The notes: generated by a model from the letters alone, not told the origin. 64,000 nt of DNA from Paragonimus westermani (GCA_008508345.1 QNGE01002425.1:51165-115164), one strand, 5' to 3'. Counted from the stretch's first letter, positions 48,531-63,552 are shown. Numbers and translations: made by a program.

Positions 48531-49065
48531 TAAGTAAGTGAAAGTAAGGTTTTACGGCTGACCAGAAACATGCGGCCCCTGCGTAGACAAGTTTGAAAGG
48601 CGGTGGAACGGATCATTTACCTTGACGAAATGCAGGGATATGAGTTTCCAGATCAGCTGAGGTTCTCGTGGACGGTGGATTAATTCTGCACACTTGGCAC
48701 GGTGGCCGTAATTGTGGTAAGTTCTTCAAAGTGGAACCTTATCAAACCGGAGGTGCGAGTATTTCAACCCTCGGCGGAATACTCCAGCGCGGCGGTGAGA
48801 TCTGGTCAAAGCGCACAGCGAGCAGATGAGGGACAGCATGGGCGACCGGATGAGCCATCGCCCAACTGGAGCGGACCAACGGAAGGGGAAAAACAATCGA
48901 AAACCCCTTTAACAGAAGGCGTCAGCCACACACACAACCTAGTCGGGAGTGCACATACCGTGGGTGTGGGAACCGCCGCTGTGTTATGGACTGGAACTTT
49001 AGTTCACAAACAATGACGCACGCGTGGCGTGGTAACGTTGTAAATTGGGCAATAAAGATCGTGCT
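48531..49065 (+). repeat. 3' tail of the Gypsy remnant, with possible polyadenylation signal
   Basis: A short frame (48702-49016) with a Ser/Gly/Glu-rich product follows the integrase. Just past it lies AATAAAGATCGTGCTTTATT (about 49050-49069), which holds AATAAA and folds back on itself. It may be the C-terminal tail of pol and the start of the 3' LTR, but no matching 5' LTR was found. Confidence 0.3.
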
Positions 49066-52000
49066 TTATTGAATGACATTTTGCTACATTACGTTCGTTT
49101 TTTTCACCACAACATCACTAAATAACGCAACGCTTGAGTGATGGGAACAAGGGTTTTTCACCTGAGAATTTTCATGTTTTCCTGTACAATGTTAACCGAT
49201 AAGCTCCGTCCCAGTTCCTGTGCGTGCAGACACTGTTGACTCAGGCATTTTAACCGGTTTGGAACTGGGATCATTAGTTCCCCATCGTAAGATGCACGTA
49301 GTTTTTCAACCGTTCTTGGTGTGCTCATTTTCCGCACACTAACTTTTCACACTGGTGGCTGAAAGGGGTAAGTAAAATGTTAAGAGCTCGTGGTAAATGC
49401 CTACGTTCTTCACTGATGACAATTAACTTAGGGATACTCGATATATACTCAAAATTGGAACAACCAGTTTGCCTTTTGGAGAAAGTCTTGAAATATGTAA
49501 GCTCAAAAAATATTTGCGGCTGATTACACCGCCAGGACTTTTATTGACTTTCTCGAAAAAGTTGTTCCATAGTTTTCAACGAAGCCCAAAACAAAGTCCG
49601 ATCAACTGTATCCGTGCAACTAGACTTCGAAGCTGAGTCCAGAGTTTTGCAACGATTGAGGACACCGTGCGCTTGAACTGAAAACATGCATGAAGTATAC
49701 TCAAGCAAAAGCCTCTCGTTATATATGAAACATTTTTAGTCAAACCTTGGTCTGGAAAATATCAGACAAAAAGTGAACATGCTTAGAAGGACTTATCTGA
49801 GTGCGACTCAGAACACTGTTCTGTTAAGCACTGGCTTCCCTCGTGTACCATTTGTCAGCAAAATCGTCACAGATCTTTAGCAAAATCGCAGGATCAGTTA
49901 AGACTGACGAACCTTTTACACTGAGTCCAACAAACCTATCTATAAACAATGCTCCGTACGGTTTTCTAAGCTTGAATCCCAACATGTCAGTATTCCAACC
50001 TCAGAGTTTTACGGTTTCGTGAGAGAGTTTGTTAAGGTCACCTTTGACTTTTTAACTTAATGTCATCCCGGTCGTCCCATATGGCACTTGAAAATGATTA
50101 CATATTTTGTAGTACAGGTTAAACGAATGAAGAACCTATGGTGTAGGAATTACTTAATTTGTCAAGCTTTCTGATAAGTATTCAGGGTTTCGGTTGATGG
50201 TCAACATGCTTGTCTGATTTTAACGTGAACCTGAGTTCTCATGTCGTCCGTGACAAGAATACACACAGCTGAGATGCCTTAACAGAAACGAAAGAGTTGG
50301 ATATAATTCCACTCTGTGCATGAAAATATGAATAAATTCTGACCAGTTTATTATCGTTTGACTCGTCTGATTCCTATAAAAGTATGGATGAAAATCAGAT
50401 CATGGTTCTGTATGGACGAAGAAATTGCGCACACCGATGACCATTGATTGAGTAAAAGTGACAAACCAAGAAAGAGCGTATCATAAGTTCGTTCAATTCA
50501 TTTTCTGTCCCATTTCTGTCTCTATGAGCCAGTTTTACCAGTTTGCAAATCCTCAATTTGTTTAGCTTGAGTATGGTACACTATCGAGTATTACGAGTTG
50601 TTTCTTCTGTATAATCACGTCACATGTACTTGCAAAAACAGGGTGTATGATTAGCCTATTTTTGGAACCGCATAATAAGGGTTAGGTAAGAAATAGGATT
50701 TTGAGGAGAATTATTGCTGTGGTACAAATGTCGATCGTCTGTTTCTTTCAGCAATGGTTAACCAAGTCTTTCATGTTTTACGTTTGATGCCATTTCACGT
50801 TAAATAGAATGTCAGGTTAACACACAAGTGTGTATGTGTACCGAATTTTGCAAGTGGTAGAATGTGTGGTTGTAAGTTGTGCGTGCGACGGACCCGAAGT
50901 TAACTCATGATTACAAACGGCTTGTTAGGACATTATTGCCGACAGAAAAACAAATTGATTGGCCTTATAATGAAACACTGTGTTTGTTCGATTGTTGAAT
51001 GCAGATGGTCATAGCATAGGTTGTGAAGCAATATACACTCATTAGTGGTCATTATGCGCAATGATTGCAGACTGAGTTCTGACTTAAGTAAAAGTTGCGT
51101 TGTGACATCCGATAGAAGCTAGTATGGCTCAGTCGGGTCTAATATGAGATCAAAGAAGTACTCTTCAATACAGCTGCCTCCTAAAAGCGTGAACGAAGTT
51201 CTGATCGCGTCTGTTTGAAGGATGTGGTCTAATGACGGGCTCTAACGTTATTGAAACTCCGCTTTAGTGCTCCTTTCAGGAAAAGAATTTTTGGAAATTC
51301 TATGAGAACGTGAATACTATCAGCTTTGAATAAGGTACAATTTGTATAAGGTAAACTTCGCTGCTGCTTATCATTAAACCAATTTACTTGTTAGGTTATA
51401 TATGATGATCTACGCAGTTTTTAAGTAATAGTACCTCAAGCCGAATGAATTACAATTGTCTCCAGGTAGATGTGCATAACATAGACCAGAGTTGTTACCC
51501 TATCGGAATAGAATGTTTTCCTTAAGTGCGAAATGAAACAAAAGATTTAATATAGAAAGACATGAGACTTGAGTCAGATCAAAAGCAATCAAATTGTTGG
51601 TCTTAAAGCTAATACGACATTTGGTTTAACGAGATTAGACTGAATGGCAATTGACCAGCAACTCGATGGAGCTGTCGACTATTGGCACATTACAAGAAGT
51701 AATGGACTGATAGGGAACCGTTTGTTCTCTGGGATTTTATCATGGAGAGGTTCCATCAACCGTAGAACTCTACAAATTAGCATAGTTAATGCTGATTTGT
51801 CATTTTATCCTGCATTAAGCGTAAGTGACCATTGGTGTTCGTTATTAATATCAACACTCGATCACTTATGCAGATAAACAAAATTGTACTTAGCAAAATC
51901 ATAGTGGAAGGTTCGAAATGTAGAGCTTGGATTCTATTAACAGTCTTTAATGTTACGATAATCGCTTCCTGAAATACGTAAAGTGTGGTCTCATAATAAA

Positions 52001-52970
52001 TGTTCAGGATTTATACTGAATTTGTCTTTCCGAGCTAGGAACTGAACATAAGGCTGGAGACAGTCAACCGTTTCAGATAAAGGATGATGTTTTTCCAGAT
52101 GGTAATAATCACTCAAGATCAAATTTGTTCAGTTGTAGCTTCTGTTACTGAGGCAGAGTGTCTAAAGCCGGATACGCAGCTGAGTGAGCACCCAGCGATT
52201 CTTATCTAGCGGATGCACCTCTGACAGATTGACTTATATCCTTTGTTGCATTCACTGGAAGTTCATGTGCCATCGGGTTTCAGAATTACATGCTATAAAC
52301 ACTAATAACGCTGACGCTAACCGAAATAGAAAGCCAAAGCCGTTTACCAATTTTCCCATTCGTTCAAGCTGTTCAAGTTTTTGCTGTCACGCACGGTCAA
52401 GGACATACGTAGTACATTCCACTTTCACTAAACAGTGGTTATAAAAGCGGTTACCATCATTTGCATTTGTTAACGGATTTTGCAAAGATCTTACTTCGTC
52501 TGATCACGTGTTCACAACCAAACACCCACAAAGCACATCAATACGCTAGCGGCTGTGTCACGCGACGTACATAAGTGGCATACTAACAACACACACAGCA
52601 AATACCACGTTGAAAAAAGCAGCTTCACTGACTGTACAAAAACCGCTCTCCTTTGCACACTACTGAAGATGTCGGATGATGAATCAAAATGTACATTTTC
52701 TTACTACAAAAACTATCACCACAAACATTCGTGCAACAGTTTGTTACAATCACTTTTCAAGACGGTAAAAATGTGACGACTAGGTCAGCTGGAAAACCGG
52801 AAATCACAATACTGAATTACTTCCAGAGTGTATAACATCACTCATTCAATTCACTTGAACTGTGCCCCACAAGCGTAACTGGGGGTTCATTGTCACTGTG
52901 ATGTTCCGTATGGATTTTGTACAGAATCAGTGGGAAGGAATTTCGAACTACTACGTTTCTTTCGAGTAAC
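49066..52970. other. Gene-free 3.9-kb stretch, nothing recognised
   Basis: AT-rich sequence with only short frames (under 90 codons) and no known family on either strand. Confidence 0.45.
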
Positions 52971-52984
52971 GTGACAGCAAAGCG

Positions 52985-53032
52985 AGGACACAAGGACTCG
53001 CACCTCTTTAGCCTTACTCTCTAGGCCATGTA
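52985..53032 (-). repeat. tRNA-like SINE head
   Basis: On the minus strand ATGGCCTAGAGAGTAAGGC (A-box-like TGGCCTAGAGA, 53018-53028) is followed by GGTGCGAGTCC at 52994-53004, a 10 of 11 B box. The two are only about 35 bases apart, start to end, so an anticodon arm cannot fit. It is probably a SINE promoter. Confidence 0.4.
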
Positions 53033-56000
53033 ATCCACCTGTGAAGAGTGAAAGTTTCTAAGGTTAACTTGATTTACCTACTCTGCATACTGTTGTCCTG
53101 TTGACCAATCAACCGCTGTTCTATGTTCGCCAGCGTAGCGTTATGTACTGTAACAATATAGAAACTGTTGCGTGTGAAAATTAAACTTTCTGTTCTGTGC
53201 TTTTGATAGCATTTTGTACTTTATAATTTTTATTGTTTGCTCTTTTCGTCTTTCTCAAACTCACGTGCACACTCCATGTGTTAATCGATTGACTCCATAA
53301 TCAGTAATACAAAATTTACCTCCGAGGTCGTGAGCCGTGCGTTTTCTCTGCGTTCCGTGTCTCTCAAGTCCGGGTTTCGAGAGAGTTAATTACCAGCGGA
53401 ACCAACCATCTATTTCAGCAAAAATTTCTTAGGAGCAACACTACGGGTCGTATCCATTGGATACCTCGTTCAATGTAGTGAGATTTCTAAACCAACGCAC
53501 ATTCACGAACTATTGTGATTCATTTCCTTTTGTTCTCATCATATTTTGGCTCCACGTTCATACTCAAGCATTGTAACAGTGTTTAGATCCACTACACCAC
53601 TGTGTCTTTCTGCATATGGTTCTCACTAACTAGCAAATGAACACTACATGTCTTCCCAACTTGTGTATTGTACCACAATGCTTCACTCTCTCATGACCTC
53701 TTTGGGATTGCCCAGTTTAGTTGTTTGCGTTATCGTTTTACACAGTGCCACTGTGGACAAAATCCACTTGGTTATAGCTCGTTAATTTCTGTTACTTTCT
53801 GATTATTTGTGTACAGAACCAGCTTAATCTGAGTAAAACTTTGATATTACGTCTTCTTCTACTCAAATCAAGGAGTTTACGGTTGCCCGGTGACCGCTGA
53901 ATATCTTGTATCCCAAGTCCACATATTTTGAAAAATCATACTGATGTCGGTTCTAATTTTAGTCAACACTCCGAGCCTATTAGAGTAAATTTGACAGCCG
54001 TTTGAAATCCAAAATTCCGCTGGAGTACTATCAAAGGAATCGAGCTTCATCACGTGTCGGATGACAAGCAGTTGGAAACTCAGAGGCGGTGTGACATATT
54101 TACACTTACCGACCAATTATATATCAGCCTGTATACATCATCGTAGCCTTTCATAACTGGACCACTTATGACAATGGTGTTGACGTGATCAGTTGCGTAG
54201 CCCGTACCCTCATAATCTATGCGCTAACCATAGACTTATTTCGCTCCAGTCAAGCATTCAAAGCCCTGATCCATACATAGTTGGGTGATGTCGCATCCGG
54301 ATTTTCTCTTCAGATTAAACTCAGTTCATTGCAGGGACGTGTGCTCTAGTGGGAAATAACTTCCCTATATTGAGTTGGCTGGTCAATGAATTTCCATTGT
54401 CGTATAACCTTTCTTTTTCGACTACGTTGATTCAAGTTAAACAGAATCAAAATAAGAGATCCCTAGCCGTGATTAGTTGTCAGCATCAGTCGTGTGTTTT
54501 GGCCTGATCCGTCGCTTGTTAAATGAACGTTCATTTCGAAATAATTTCTCGAAAAAATACTTAGATTTATTAGCTTAGTCCTTAATTTTCTGATTTTACC
54601 TCCATGATAGCCTAGTAGGTAACAGTACCGAATCGTGAATATGCGTCCCTTATTCACAAAAACAAACGGTCAGTAAACAAGCCCGTTTTAGATGCTTTGT
54701 CGTCAAGCTGAATACAGTGCACATACATAGGTTCACTGGGTGACGGTGGTAGATAACATATCACTGGACTGATCATTTGAGTCTGTCTGGATTGAGTCAG
54801 GAGAGCTAGTTACATAGCATCGATCGTGTGAATCGTAGAAATTCTGTGAAGGAATCATCACATTTGCGTAATCATTCCGTCCTGGGTCTGAATACGTGAG
54901 CAAAAAAGGTTTGATTAATCTACCTCAATGTGTGGCAGCATTACCTACGAACGTAGATCAATAATCAGGACAGGGTTCTCCACACAACCGGTTCAATAAA
55001 ACAAATGAGTCTCGTTATGTGTCCAACTTTGTGGTCGCAACTTATGGGACCGAATTTGGAAGCCTAGTGAATTTTCATGACTGACTAGTCCTACAACACC
55101 AGAGCATGAAAAATTCCGCCATAGTCTTCTCATAAAGAATCCACTTGAATGCAAGTGCTTTCTAGAACACTGTTACGTTTAAAGTTTGTACAGACTGGCT
55201 TCTCAAGGCTAGAGGTAATGATTACTAAACTTGTTACCATTATTATCTAGTAGTGTTAAATTTATCTGATATGTTTCACAAATGCCAGTTGTTTTCCACA
55301 GTTATTTCTACCCTCTGCCTTCTCCACGTTTTACAAAACGAGTATTGAAAGTATCTTGAAGTCACATCTCTTCAATGTTTACTGTGAAAACTTCCAAGGT
55401 CCGCCAGTCGATTGTGTCCAGTCACCAACATTACTTATGACGACAACTTACATCTATGGTGTTCTACCCGACTCAGAGTACACATACAGCCGACCAATGA
55501 AAGGATGGTTAAAACGGTTAGTGGTAGCAAATAATCTGTATGAATGATCTTGAGGCACCGGTTATGTTTCACTGGATGAGGATGAGCGGCAGCACTACAC
55601 TACTCACATTATAGTGCGGCAGAAACATGCATTTTGGGTACACAATTAGCGGAGTAAAATGCAAGAAGAAACATTAGAGTGCACTGTGGCATGAAATTAG
55701 GTTTTCCATACGTGAACTGGACATTGGAAACCGTAGCAACCGTGATGTCTTTGGGTCAGTGTTATATGCAAATGAGTGCTTTTGTGTGTTGTGCGGTTGA
55801 AGCGTATAAATCATGTGTTGATTTTCCGAATAACCAGTTTTTGCACCATTCGCGTTCTTGACTCACCCAAAATCGTACGCTGAACGATAGAACAGTATGA
55901 GCAACTACCTTCCTGCGCCGACTATTTATCATTATACAGCTTGGAACTATTCTGGTTGACAGTGTACAACGTTTAAGACCTTTAGCTAGTGAAATTTCAG

Positions 56001-56649
56001 TGTTCGTTTGAACTCTTTTTCAGTGCACCGTTAACCAAACTTCAGCCTAGTTAGAAATGACAGGCGGTGGATGGTGCTGTCGCTCATTTTCCCCCCAAAA
56101 TGTTGTGCAATCCGATTGAAACAAAGTACTGAAGTAAAGTAGAGCAGGTATTCAATAGTTTTGGAAGTTATTACGTCCTTTACGAGGTGGCAGTGGTGAG
56201 CATAGGGGATGCTATCACAAATTCACAACAGACTTTTTCTCTGAGGAACTCTACTTTCACAGGATATTTTTACATCAAGTCCTAGTAAACTTACGGGGTA
56301 AAAAAGTTCACTTCACTTTTCCGGTTTAACCAAACAGCGTCCCATTTATTGTCCAACTTGCAACTACTGTGCACCTTAGGAGTAAACAGATGGGGAGAGT
56401 TTCTGGTCTGTGAGTTTCCATAAGAATGTCCGACCAACTCTCTTACCAGTCTGGATCTGTAAATTGTCTGTTTTGTTGTGAAGGTATTTGGGTGCAACTT
56501 CGTATTCTACTAATCAAACCTTATCTGAGTATTGTTCAAATCTTCGGGGTATGTTGAGAGAAGCTTAATTTGATTACTCGAAATCGGGATTTTTCGGTAA
56601 ATAAACATCCCAACGTCCAGTTCATTTTCTCATTGAATGTACAAGCTGA
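53033..56649. other. Gene-free 3.6-kb stretch, nothing recognised
   Basis: Only short open frames, with no motifs and no clear repeats. A 16-bp palindrome (AAATGAACGTTCATTT) occurs near 54522. Confidence 0.45.
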
Positions 56650-56792
56650 ACATCACTCACGGCTGATCGCTACTTTCGTACTGTCATAAACTTTCCAATT
56701 AACCACTTTCGAAGAGATGCGCTATATTCGATGTTCGCTCTTGTTACAAGTCGTTAATAGTGCACACTCGCTTCGGCAAGAGACATGACAAT
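56650..56792 (-). repeat. SINE family A, old copy
   Basis: CATCACTCAC, GCTGATCGC, AAACTTTCCA, CTTTCGAAGAGA, TTCGCTC, GTTAATAGTGCA and TCGGCAAG appear in the same order as in 34951-35080, with many substitutions. Confidence 0.55.
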
Positions 56793-56947
56793 TATTCTGG
56801 TAATTTCAACCTATGACCCCATGGTTAAGAATTCTGCCTAAGACGTAGGCACAGAAATCATCCGGCAACTTGTGCATAACGTGGGCTTGGTTGAGCGTTT
56901 GTATATGATAAGTCAGTGATGCCCAGTGCGGGATCATAAAAGCGTGG

Positions 56948-57082
56948 TCGAAGTTCTGGTCCCGGCAGTGGTAAGGATACGCAGTGCTGATGAGGTTTAA
57001 CAAGACCAAAACTTGAGTCTAGTGCTTCTTTCTAAAGAGGTTAAATGAAAATTGTATGGGGTAGGTGACAGATACGATCAAA
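56948..57082 (+). repeat. SINE family A copy, plus orientation
   Basis: GAAGTTCTGGTCCCGGCAG, AAGGATACGCAGTGCTGA, TTGAGTCTAGTGCTTCTTTC and GACAGATACGATCAAAC follow the sense strand of the best copy. It sits about 160 bp from the minus-strand copy at 56650-56792. Confidence 0.7.
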
Positions 57083-60000
57083 CTAAATCTACCAGCCAAA
57101 CCATCAGTACTAATAAATGGTTTGAGATCTCCCCAATAACGATTTAAAAACTCTAATCTTCTATTTAATTAACGAAAAAGATTTACTCTAACCAGCCATT
57201 AACGTAAAACATGCATACTTTGTATAAACTACACACGTTAACAGCGGTTAGGTAAACCGTCCAAATAGATTCAACCAGCTATACCAGAACGTATTCCATC
57301 TCAAAGACACTGACTACATCGTCCTTCTGCGTGAACGCAGGATTGACCAATCCTGTATCGTTTGCATGAATTTACTAATCCCTAACACCTTTGGATTATG
57401 ATTGTGTAGCAGTATTTTGACCGATTTCACGGGGGGTCAAACAGATGACGTGTTGTCAAGAGGAGCTTAGCAGACGGTGAGGCCGGATTTTTGTCAAATG
57501 CCCAAGTTTATCGCACAACATTTGACATTGCAGTTATTAATCAGTTTGATGAATATCCAGCCACGTGTCAACAGCAAAACCGACTCACTTTGATTATGCA
57601 AACGTCACTGTAACTGAAAATGAAAGAGTATGTAGCATAGGAACCAGACTAATCGGTTGAATGATTATTATTGTGATGAGCAGCCAAGTTCTCACTCACT
57701 AACACAGTGGGTAAATATGTGCTGGATAAATTCGTTTCAACCTCGATATCAGTTTTTAACTCAAACCGTTGATGAACGGGTCGCCTTTTTATCTATAGTC
57801 GGACTCGACAGTTGAGATTGATCACTACGTGTGTTCACGAATTTGTACGGACATTCTTCCTCCTGTAACGTTCTGTTGACAAACCGTTCTTCTTCATTCA
57901 ACCAATCGGAAGGTTTAGATTTTTTTGGTTCTGTCAAACTGGTGTGAATTGGGAATTTTCATTCAGTTAGTACAAACTGATCGCAACAATCCTCAGTATG
58001 ACGTACAGCAATCATTTTGCCTAAGAGGAGTGTATATTATATTGTGTATTTGTGCGTTTTAATTTTCTGTGTATTCGGTGTCCACCGAAATATGTCTTAG
58101 TCGAAAACGGAAAGAGTGAAGGTCGAACATGTAAGATTTAATCGTTTCATAGTTGCAGCATAGAAGCCAAAACGAGAATGAATGCAGATGTGACGTTGTA
58201 CGATATAGACCGTGACTAGTCATAAGAATACCTACATCACAAGAACTAATTCGTCTCACATATTATCCAGTGAGGGTTAGTTACATGTAGTTTAACTCAT
58301 CATACAGTAAAGTAAAACAGTAGTTATCATGAAACATCAGAGGGTCACCTGTACTGTAAGCTAAATTTTCTTACTGGCAATAAAACACATATAACGATAA
58401 ACTATTTCACAGAGTTTATCAACAGTACCCTACTGCCTGTACTACTTGGATTTAAGGACTTCGAATAGTCCTGCAAATCATACTCGAATTGAAACCTTCC
58501 ACGCAAGCGATAAGGAGAAAACCTCGTGCCGGTTGCACTAAGATGTTATTTATCCATGTGATGGGAGGCCGAATTTATGGATGTACATCACTATTAAAGA
58601 AATCACAGTCTGTCATTGGCTGATCACATTGGCACCTGCAGAATCAAACAGTAAGCTGATTGGTGCAATACAGAAGACAGAACTTAGCAAATAACGGGAA
58701 GTGTAACAGTAAGGCTTTCCGTCCAATCCTAACGCGACGCCTGAATTGATCTCTTGTTATATCTTTGATTTTGTCAGGGTTGGATGGGTAGTGAATCGAT
58801 TAGATTTTCACTACAATACCCTTTTGTGAACTAATTGAAGTCTGACGCACTAAGGTGTACACGGATTGTAATGATTAATTTTTGTTGTTAGGTTTTGAGA
58901 ATCGCTCATCGGTGGTGCCTGTGTGCTTTTTGATTTGGGCATTATATGTTGAAGTTCGGACATGTTTGTAGTTTATTTAATGCGAATTATTCTGAATGTT
59001 TATTATTAGGTGTGATGCAGAATTATAATGCCGTTCAGCAGTACCGTTGTCAAGGCTACCAGCTATCGACTGTACGTGACAACCTCAAAAGTTGATGTTT
59101 ATTACTTACCGGTTAATAGATTCGAAGAATGGGGAGGAATGTCTTTACTCATGCGTTTTTGTCTATATACCTGTAGGGAAATACACTGCATTGGCTCATG
59201 TGTGAGTCTAAGAGAAATTGGATTGATGTAAAGGAGAGGAAATGCATGGAGGGCCACACCTCATTGACCATATCGAAAACACGGACAAAACAATCGGACA
59301 GATGCGCATATATGTTGGGAAGGCTGACGAAATACTGATAACGTCAGCAGTCTGTCGGTTATCTGTCAACGAATTAAGCTTTCAAGACACACATTTGATG
59401 CAACCGTCGTCCAACAGACGCATTTGGTTACTTCGGATGCGAAAACTTAACCATGCTCTGATTATGACTCGTGAGGTGTCTCTGTATCTCAGCTAGTGAA
59501 GCGTAAGGCACGCTGTGGCATATGGTTTCCGATGAAATCCACGTTTCCCTTTGTCTCTGACCCTCATTGGTTGATGGTCGACAGAATGCGGGACGGTAAA
59601 TGAAATACTAATTTAGACTACTAGCACGCACACTAGTAGCCAATAACTAACCCTTATTTTTAGTAGGTCTATGTGGTCAAACAAGCTTTCCTATCATTTT
59701 CTGGGGTCTGAATAGAACGGAAGTTGTTTTTCATGGCTTTCCACTTAGTTAAGCCTGAGAGGAATGTGTTGCAGCCTCAGTGGCTACTAACGTCATCGTA
59801 TTTTGTAAGCAAGCACGAACGTAGTTGCTCAAGAGAGACTAAACCGGTAAATCACAAACACAAACCACGCATCAGCGACGACTATTCATTATTTGAAGAA
59901 AAAAAATGGTCGCTTAAGGGCAGACAGGCACGCATACCGTATCAGAACCCAAATTTGGAGTTAGCACCAGCCATAGATAGCTTGGAAATGTGAGTTGACT

Positions 60001-63000
60001 GTACACCAAGTGTGTTCGCATACAACTTTCTGTAGGTTATTGTGAAAATTCACCGCTATGAGAGGGGAGAATATATAAGCTAATCTACGAGACTTGCTAA
60101 CGAAACTAAATGGCGAACATCAAGGCTTTTCTGATCAGCACACCTTTTTATCAGTTGATTGTTACTATACCCATCTTCCACTTTTCTGTCTTCAGAGAGT
60201 GCCGCTGCCATTCACATGGTTTTCGGAAAGTAGTAACTACAAAGACAGTAATGATCGCCTGTCAAAGTCCGCGTGCTGAAAACCGAAGATTGAACATTAG
60301 AAGCACAAAGTTGTCAGCTTCTGCCAGTTCCGTTTTTCGGCTGTTCATAAACCTTTTCCATTTAAGGTTCTAACTTGAAATCTTCGAAAGTTTTCCGGAG
60401 GTAATGTGCAGAAGAAACACTCTACATTTGTGCGTCTTGGATGACTTCAGTAGTCGGGACACGACAGCCTTATAGTTTCATCACGAAAGTAGCCATTTAC
60501 AGTCAAAATAATCATTATTAGAATGTTGTTGGTGCTTTATTTTGAGTTGTATAACACGTTCAAACAAAAAATGGTGTTAAGAACGCGTAGCAAATTAGTA
60601 TTTGGAACACCGAGTTCCCTTCATCCAGCTCATCAAGACGGCAAAAAAACGTACATTACGAGATGCAAGCACTTTGTTTATCCTCATCAATCGATTACAT
60701 AAAGCATTCGGTTGTGTGGGTTAAGTGAACGGTGACAACAAATTGAAATGAACGAGCATCATATGGGTGCAATTAGAGTTCACTGCTACGGTAAAAAGAA
60801 TTGACTGCGTCAGCATCTTTTGCCGACAGAGGGCTAGTACGTGACGCTTGATTAACAATGCCTCCGAGAACGCCAGCAATCTAAGGTTGAGATCACGCAG
60901 TAGGACCATAAAATTAGTATGCGCTGAACAAAACTGAAGATCAAGGAAGACTTACTGTGTGGATGCTTGTAAGAAGAGCTACGCATTGGTTTCAACTGCA
61001 TGAATATTATATCAGAAGTCTACGGGATATTCGTACTTACGCTGTTACACATACACTGATACTTTGCCAACAGCCGGAGAGTCAACGTCACTTAAACAGA
61101 ATATGGAAGAAACACATGCGTGCGGTTATAGTTTCTAGCGCAGTTCGTTGTTTTGGTATGTAGACCACACGTTCGGCCACATCAAAGGTCGTCAGTGGAA
61201 CTAGCTGAACTACGGGGTATTTCGAATAGATTTTCGTTGAACAGCGGATTGACTAGCACGTACGGATAACTTGGAACGGAAATTGAAAGTAAAATCAGGT
61301 GGTCCAAAAATTAGGGAAGTGTACTGTGAGGTCGACGGGTAAGACTAGACCAGACCTGGGGGAGATTTTGAAGGTTACGATAACAAAGTGTACAACTATA
61401 CGCTAATGAGTAAAGCAGTAAACAGCGTAAGTTTCTGCATTAAGCCCCTGCCGATCAGACATGCGAGCTGCACACTCGTGAGAAGACCAAACAGTCAGAA
61501 CCAGTAAACTGTAACCATCCCCCCTCGGATCTGACTTGAATATTTGGACGGCCCACACTCTCCATAAAATGTACCATAAATTATCACCGTCTCATCCGGG
61601 TAATTGATTTTTACTCCAGCCCACCATGTCTATCACATTTCTGCGAGGGTTGACGTATTCCCTGCACCTCAGTTTAATAGGTCGATGCTAGAATATTTGG
61701 AATATGGAAACGTGAATATTTCATATCATCTGTGGAGCAGCTAATAATTTCAAGATTCCTATGAAATATGTGTCCTCTTCCCATCCATCAGTAAACCGTA
61801 TGTGAAAAAGAATTGAACGGGTTATCTGTTTTTGTTTAGTGTGAAATTCAGTAGACAACAAGAGTCGGGTGTGGTTACCATCCTTCCCCACCGTACAGTG
61901 ATTTATTCTATTAGCCGGGGATTCTAAGTAAACTTGTGTACATGTCCTCAGCTTGTGAAGAACGTGATTAGCGCAATCCATTTCATTTCTTGCTTTCGCT
62001 GTTTACCATTTTCGGAATTGGTTTAAAAACTATGATACGAGTTCTTCTTGTTCGTCTTTGAGCCTGTACTGTACTATGACCAGCGCCATCCACGTCTGAA
62101 CTCATCAAATAGACATAGCGAGAAATCAACTGAGAGTTTAGTGGTCTCACCCACCTAGTCAATTAATCCCGTGATCATGTGGTCTGATGAGACTACGCTG
62201 AATGCTGATAGCACACCCGATTTTTGAGACAGACACAATAGCCACGCTCGACTGTTAGGACTGGTGTTTTGTTGCTAGACAGTTCGAATAGAAGGAAGAA
62301 ACAGAGGGAAGTAATCATGAAATCGTACTATTCAATCACAATCATTATCATCAGTCTGTCTACACTTTGTAATTAAATAAACTATTCGTCCACGAAGCTT
62401 ATGCAGCTTCCATTGGTCTACTTTACTGATTGCGCTCAACTCACTGGCAACTGGGTCACACACTGACAACACAGACACAACCGAATGTGGTCAGCTGCCC
62501 TCCGTTCTGAAGCCTATAACTACCGGTGCTATGGGTCATGGGGTGTCAGCCGTGGGTCTGGACGTACCGACAACTGAATTCATTTTGTGTGTCCAATCAA
62601 TGTCCGTTCAACGGAAGAATTTCACCACAATCTGCTGGGCTGCTGACAAAAACTACTGTCTGCAGCAGGCGGTTGATTGTTATTCGTAGTACATGACCCA
62701 ACTATCTAAACCTGCACATTCACAAAATCACTGAACACGAGCAGTCATTTGTGACATTTCACTGCAAAGTATGCGCTGATCAACTGTTGTCATAGCGCCG
62801 ATTAACCGACATCAACCAGCCCAGAATGATAACGCTAACATCAGTCTGTAGACAGAGAATACAGGCAGTAATGATGATAGTTGATGTAACAAGGGCATAA
62901 ACCACAGCAATAATAAATGTAATGTGAGTTAAAACCCACCATTTTCAATATCCCGGGAATTCTGTGGTGTGCAGAGGTAGTGAGCAAACTAACGTGTTGC

Positions 63001-63550
63001 ATCGCATGAACACTGGGCAGTATAATAGACATGGTGAAGAACAAATGCAAGTTATCTCGCAAACTCTTCAACCTGCCAACAGGAATGGGAATGCGAAAGA
63101 GATGCTAAAATTCACTGTCGGCCGAGATCATTTGAGCATAGCATTCACTGAGAAAGTGCAGTGAAACAAATTCATGGGGGCAATAATATGGAAATGGGAG
63201 GTTTATATGCAATACAAATGTACGTTGTTCGTCACCATTGAGGCTACTACCACTGTGGGACAAAATGAGAACACCGGATTTTGGTTTGTGATCTGCTTCC
63301 GAGGATCCATATTAGATTCATGAAATGTTAAATCACGAGGACAAATTATGCGACCATCCCTTATGGATTGCCGTTGAGGAGGTTCACCAGCAGATTAGCC
63401 GATCAACACATCTGAGGATCTCGGTTTAACGGACGAGTCAGTTGTTCATCTCCACGCATGTGCATGTCGGAGAAGCCAAATTTACTGGGTTCACATTTAC
63501 GACCTCTGACATCAAAGATCAATAGTATTCACACCCAGGTCGTCGGAACA
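57083..63550. other. Gene-free 6.5-kb stretch, one possible exon
   Basis: No known family or RNA gene was found. One protein-like frame at 59770-59992 is listed separately; other frames are short. Confidence 0.4.
59770..59992 (+). CDS. Protein-like open frame, possible internal exon, unknown
   Basis: An open frame bounded on the left by TGTTGCAG (possible acceptor ending about 59776) and on the right by AAAT followed by GTGAGT (possible donor; the in-frame TGA is inside it). The product is hydrophilic and basic, rich in Lys, Arg, Ser and Pro, with no membrane segment or known domain. Splice sites are by eye only and the polypyrimidine tract is weak. Confidence 0.2.
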
Positions 63551-63552
63551 CA

